Assembly (NCBI GenBank): GCA_902773455.1
Contig: CACYEW010000026.1
Location: forward strand, 1 to 10,921
Length of the DNA stretch: 10,921 nucleotides
Reading direction: 5' to 3'
DNA from: an uncultured Ruminococcus sp.
Lineage (GTDB): Bacteria > Bacillota > Clostridia > Oscillospirales > CAG-272
Below, one piece after another: positions 8,381 through 10,921 of the stretch. Both the position numbers and the translations under genes were made by a program. Every line of letters begins with the position of its first letter. Within the stretch, counting starts at the first letter, position 1. Under the pieces are notes generated by a model. That model was not told where the DNA came from. It saw nothing but the letters and a program-made list of their open reading frames with translations, and ran no database searches.

Positions 8381-10171
8381 TTATTTGATATCGACCGATA
8401 TTTCAACCAATATCGCATTATACTTACGGCAGATCAAAACGTATATCTTTCCGTTTGCCGTCAGAATACCGTTTTCGGCGACCATGCCTTTTTCATACGG
8501 TATTACGATATCGCATTGCTTTTTGCCGCCGGCGGCTATCCGTATGATCCTGCCGGTGCCGTCGGAGGCGGCATTTGCATACACGTACGCGCCGTTCAAT
8601 ACTCCGGTCGGAATATATCCCTGCCCGGGATCATACTCTTCGGTGACGGTTTTCGGCTGATAATTCCCGTTTGTCAGAATCGCGATCATATACATGGTTC
8701 CTTTATCGGCAGACGGCGTATATTTTTCAAATTTCCCGTTGTTGTATTTATATAATTCGGCGAAGCCGTCGCCGATCGCTTTTGCGGCGAACAGTCCGCC
8801 TTCTTCGCCAAGCGTTACTCTGACGTAACCGGGATCGCCTCCGTCGATGTACTCGGCTTCATTCGCGTTACGGTACGCGTAAAGCGAACCGTCGTCAAAC
8901 GTCACGTAAACACAGCCGTCTTTTACCGCCGCCGATGTGACCGTTCTTTCGCTTCGGACGTTATATACGTTACTTATCCGTCCCTGTTTGTCATACGTCA
9001 GAAGTCTTTTGCCAACGGCGTCTATGACGCCGATCTCACCGTTATCGCATAAGAACAGATTCGCCGGCGTTATCGTTTTGCCGTCTTCGACCTCATAGTG
9101 AATGCTGTTTATCGCGCCTGTGCCGACGTCGATCGCGCACAGTTCTCTTACAGTCGCTTCGACGTTTTCGGTATACTTTTCAAAGTTTATCAAATCATAT
9201 TCGCCCGGTTCGACGACGGGGTGTTCTTTTTTATACTTTTCTTCTTCAACCGTCAGATCGAAAACGTAATTTTCGGGCAGATCGGTCCAGATCTTGTCCC
9301 ACGCGGACGAGGTGCCTATACGGTATTTCGCCTCAAAATATTCTCCGCTTTGCGTTTTTCCTGTCGGCGCGGCATAGATATCGTAACACCACGCTTCCAA
9401 TATGCCGACGAGAAAAGCGTCGCAGTTTGCAAGCTTTCTGACCTGCGTGATCTCGCCGCTCAGCATATTCACCGTCTCGATATAGGTATCCGATCCGTCG
9501 CCGTAAGTGTAGATCAGATCGAGAACGTCCTCTTCTCCCGCGCGGAAATCGCCGTCCATATCGAGATCGCACGAGTACACCGACAAAAGTCTGCCGGAAT
9601 GATCTTTGCACATCTCGAAAACCCTTACACCGTTATATGCGAAAGTTCTGTTCTTCGTTATGAAGATCATCGGCTCATCGTGATAGAAGTAATCGGGCGT
9701 TATCTGATAACACTCGTCGGCGCCGACGGTTTTATCGGTCAGTCCGCTGTTGTTAAGCGCGGTCAGAAATTCTTCAACGCCGTCTTTTGTACAGGTAAGA
9801 CCGCCTCTCGTCATAAACTCCGTAAGATCGTAAGGCGCGGAGGTTTCCGCCGGCTGTGTGTTTTCGTCCGTATTCACCGGTTCCGTTTCGTCTGTTATCG
9901 TATCGGTCTCCTCTCTTTCCGTACCCGGTATCTGCATCACGGCTGTATCGGATGACGCGGCGGGGTTGGGATCGCGCGGAAAAAGTACCGACGGCAGCCA
10001 CAGCGCGACTATGACGCCGATAAGAATGAATACGCAGGCTGCCGTTTTAAGCCCGTTCAAAATTTTACCGCCGATCTTCCGCGCTTTATAGGCGTTATAG
10101 CTCTTTTCGGCTGATTTTAAATATTTTTCATCCGTTTCGCCGATCGCTTTGACTATATCTCTGCTTTTCAT
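8381..10171 (-). CDS. Single-pass membrane protein with propeller-like ectodomain, putative anti-sigma/sensor partner of ECF sigma, 596 aa
   Basis: The N-terminus (1-42), with DIVKAIGETDEKYLKSAEK and a basic stretch, resembles cytoplasmic segments of clostridial proteins paired with ECF sigma factors. One membrane helix spans about 43-64, followed by an acidic Thr/Glu/Pro-rich linker (about 66-115) and a large outer part. Residues 202-213 (DLDMDGDFRAGE) fit an EF-hand or FG-GAP-like calcium loop, with acidic residues at loop positions 1, 3, 5, 7 and 12. From about 340 to the end, short beta-rich units recur (NLFLCDNGEIGVIDAVGKRL, GCVYVTFDDGSLYAYRN, KIYVLICRKYNAILVEI), suggesting beta-propeller blades. 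The start at 10171 is preferred over an in-frame ATG at 10303. It has AGGGAG 8 nt upstream, overlaps the sigma stop in an ATGA, and the extra 44 residues would only read the sigma gene in another frame. Function is inferred from context; ligand unknown. Confidence 0.75.
   Translation of the reverse strand: MKSRDIVKAIGETDEKYLKSAEKSYNAYKARKIGGKILNGLKTAACVFILIGVIVALWLPSVLFPRDPNPAASSDTAVMQIPGTEREETDTITDETEPVNTDENTQPAETSAPYDLTEFMTRGGLTCTKDGVEEFLTALNNSGLTDKTVGADECYQITPDYFYHDEPMIFITKNRTFAYNGVRVFEMCKDHSGRLLSVYSCDLDMDGDFRAGEEDVLDLIYTYGDGSDTYIETVNMLSGEITQVRKLANCDAFLVGILEAWCYDIYAAPTGKTQSGEYFEAKYRIGTSSAWDKIWTDLPENYVFDLTVEEEKYKKEHPVVEPGEYDLINFEKYTENVEATVRELCAIDVGTGAINSIHYEVEDGKTITPANLFLCDNGEIGVIDAVGKRLLTYDKQGRISNVYNVRSERTVTSAAVKDGCVYVTFDDGSLYAYRNANEAEYIDGGDPGYVRVTLGEEGGLFAAKAIGDGFAELYKYNNGKFEKYTPSADKGTMYMIAILTNGNYQPKTVTEEYDPGQGYIPTGVLNGAYVYANAASDGTGRIIRIAAGGKKQCDIVIPYEKGMVAENGILTANGKIYVLICRKYNAILVEISVDIK
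10168..10171 (-). other. ATGA start/stop overlap coupling sigma factor and membrane partner
   Basis: The ATG at 10169-10171 shares bases with the TGA at 10168-10170 of the sigma gene. AGGGAG at 10180-10185, inside the sigma coding end, supplies the ribosome site. Such overlaps favour matched production of the two proteins, consistent with a sigma/anti-sigma pair. Confidence 0.85.
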
Positions 10172-10716
10172 AAAAACTTCTCCCTGATGAGATATTCTTT
10201 CAGTTTTTGCCTCGTGCGTGAAAGACTTTTTCTGACGTAGACTTCGCTGCAGTCGAAGTGCTTCGCAATTTCGGACGTAGGGTAATAATAATAGTATCTG
10301 CACAAAAAGATATCGCGCGAGCGTTTGCTCAACCGCTTTATGAACCTGTTCACCGCCGCCGCAAGCTCGCTTGCGATAACTTCCGATTCGGCGCTTTCAC
10401 AGCATTCGTCAAAGTCGCCGAATAACGTATCGCTTTCATTTCCGCCGCGTTTGTCAGCCGTCTCAGCCCGTACGCGGCTGACGGCGATATTGCGCGTTAT
10501 GCGCGATACGAAGGCGCCGAGATCTTTCGGTTTTTCGGGCGGTATCCTGTTCCATACGGCATAATACGCGTCGTTTACGCATTCGTCCGCGTCCGGATCG
10601 GAATTGAGTATCCGGTAAGCGACCGCGTAGCAGTAAGCGCCGTATTTATCGGCAAGCTCCTTCAGCGCGCGTTCGTCGCGGTCGAAGAACAGCCCGATCA
10701 TCTCCCTGTCCGTCAT
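10168..10716 (-). CDS. ECF-type RNA polymerase sigma factor, 182 aa
   Basis: Region 2 spans about residues 18-88: ALKELADKYGAYCYAVAYRIL, then DADECVNDAYYAVWNRIPP and FVSRITRNIAVSRVR. An acidic linker follows (95-115). Region 4 spans about 118-175, with the helix-turn-helix PTSEIAKHFDCSEVYVRKSLSRTRQKL. This pattern is common in clostridial sigma factors. A run of five tyrosines (141-145) sits just before the helix-turn-helix, where relatives as I recall them have a mixed aromatic RYWYFD-like stretch. GGAGGG 5 nt before the ATG fixes the start. The stop overlaps the start of the membrane protein, which is the expected antagonist or sensor. Its promoter is a canonical sigma-A type, so basal expression seems independent of its own activity. 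Target promoters are unknown. Confidence 0.92.
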   Translation of the reverse strand: MTDREMIGLFFDRDERALKELADKYGAYCYAVAYRILNSDPDADECVNDAYYAVWNRIPPEKPKDLGAFVSRITRNIAVSRVRAETADKRGGNESDTLFGDFDECCESAESEVIASELAAAVNRFIKRLSKRSRDIFLCRYYYYYPTSEIAKHFDCSEVYVRKSLSRTRQKLKEYLIREKFL

Positions 10717-10794
10717 TTTTACCCTCCGTCGTTTTTTCAGCGTTTTCTTTACTTATACAGTCGCAAAAAAAGAAAAACCGTGTCATCATTTTTC

Positions 10795-10822
10795 ATTATA
10801 AATGAAAAAAATATTTTGTCAA
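10795..10822 (-). promoter_or_regulatory. Sigma-A promoter of the right sigma/membrane-protein unit
   Basis: On the minus strand TTGACA (-35, 10817-10822) and TATAAT (-10, 10795-10800) are perfect consensus hexamers with a 16-bp spacer. The start should fall near 10788, giving a leader of about 72 nt. A perfect 9-bp inverted repeat, TTTTTCATT-ATA-AATGAAAAA (10789-10809), covers the -10 box and could be an operator or simple AT-rich chance. Confidence 0.85.
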
Positions 10823-10843
10823 TCGAAATTTTTCAAAAACCTA

Positions 10844-10872
10844 TTGACAAATCGCGTTTTGCGTGTTATACT
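10844..10872 (+). promoter_or_regulatory. Sigma-A promoter of the divergent plus-strand gene
   Basis: TTGACA (10844-10849) and TATACT (10867-10872) are 17 bp apart. The -35 box faces the -35 of the minus-strand promoter across 21 bp, so the two promoters are back to back. Transcription should start near 10879, inside the adjoining inverted repeat. Confidence 0.85.
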
Positions 10873-10895
10873 CTGTAAAGTTGTTTGCTTTACAG
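10873..10895 (+). repeat. Perfect inverted repeat at the transcription start of the divergent gene
   Basis: CTGTAAAG and CTTTACAG form an 8-bp perfect inverted repeat around a 7-nt spacer. It begins directly after the -10 box, covers the predicted start and ends in the ribosome-binding site AGGTGG (10894-10899). It could be a repressor operator. If enough of it is transcribed it could also be a 5' hairpin affecting initiation or mRNA stability. Confidence 0.7.
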
Positions 10896-10902
10896 GTGGA
10901 TC

Positions 10903-10921
10903 ATGGACGGTAATAAAACGC
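10903..10921 (+). CDS. Start of a divergent gene (six codons visible)
   Basis: An ATG at 10903 follows AGGTGG with short spacing and lies about 24 nt from the predicted transcription start. The visible product is MDGNKT, then the window ends. The protein cannot be identified from this. A leader with this style of inverted repeat reminds me of clostridial ylxM (ffh operon) leaders, but that is recollection and not evidence in the window. The gene start is reasonably supported; its identity is open. Confidence 0.6.

Noticed and set aside
10172..10303. Longer N-terminus for the propeller-like membrane protein (start at 10303)
   Set aside because: The extra 44 codons lie wholly inside the sigma gene in another frame, while 10171 has a good ribosome site and the classic ATGA overlap.

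Overview
The window suggests a Gram-positive anaerobe of the class Clostridia, probably an uncultured gut-type Oscillospiraceae/Ruminococcaceae-like lineage. The grounds are strong GGAGG-type ribosome-binding sites, single-membrane protein architectures, two clostridial-style ECF sigma/membrane-protein pairs, a K+-dependent Na+-type membrane pyrophosphatase and roughly balanced base composition. The assignment rests on gene style only; there is no rRNA or other marker.

Layout, right to left (almost everything is on the minus strand). At the far right, a promoter region of about 186 bp drives two divergent units. A plus-strand gene (only six codons visible) has a sigma-A promoter and a hairpin at its transcription start. 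A minus-strand ECF sigma factor (10168-10716) has its own sigma-A promoter. The sigma gene overlaps by 4 bp a membrane-anchored protein (8381-10171) with an N-terminal cytoplasmic segment, one membrane helix and a large outer part with beta-propeller-like repeats and an EF-hand-like loop. A clear terminator (8345-8373) closes that unit.

The centre is a five-gene minus-strand operon with its own promoter (8286-8314): argS (arginyl-tRNA synthetase), yebC (YebC/PmpR/TACO1 family), hppA (ion-pumping pyrophosphatase, Na+-type and K+-dependent by signature residues), murQ (MurNAc-6-phosphate etherase with a short C-terminus) and a membrane protein with a VanY-like carboxypeptidase fold that has lost its recognisable zinc ligands. 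Gaps between genes are 1-18 bp, and a hairpin at 1172-1194 follows the last stop.

At the left, a second ECF sigma factor (595-1068) with an ECF-type promoter is followed by a single-pass membrane protein, a candidate anti-sigma factor, that runs off the window edge. The two sigma modules therefore flank the housekeeping operon but seem to be controlled differently: one by sigma-A, the other perhaps by itself.

The most unusual items are the degenerate VanY-like protein with its long K/E/R-rich cytoplasmic arm, placed directly after murQ, and the sigma partner with the propeller-like ectodomain. I saw no CRISPR array, transposon, tRNA or rRNA, and no stretch over 300 bp without a gene.
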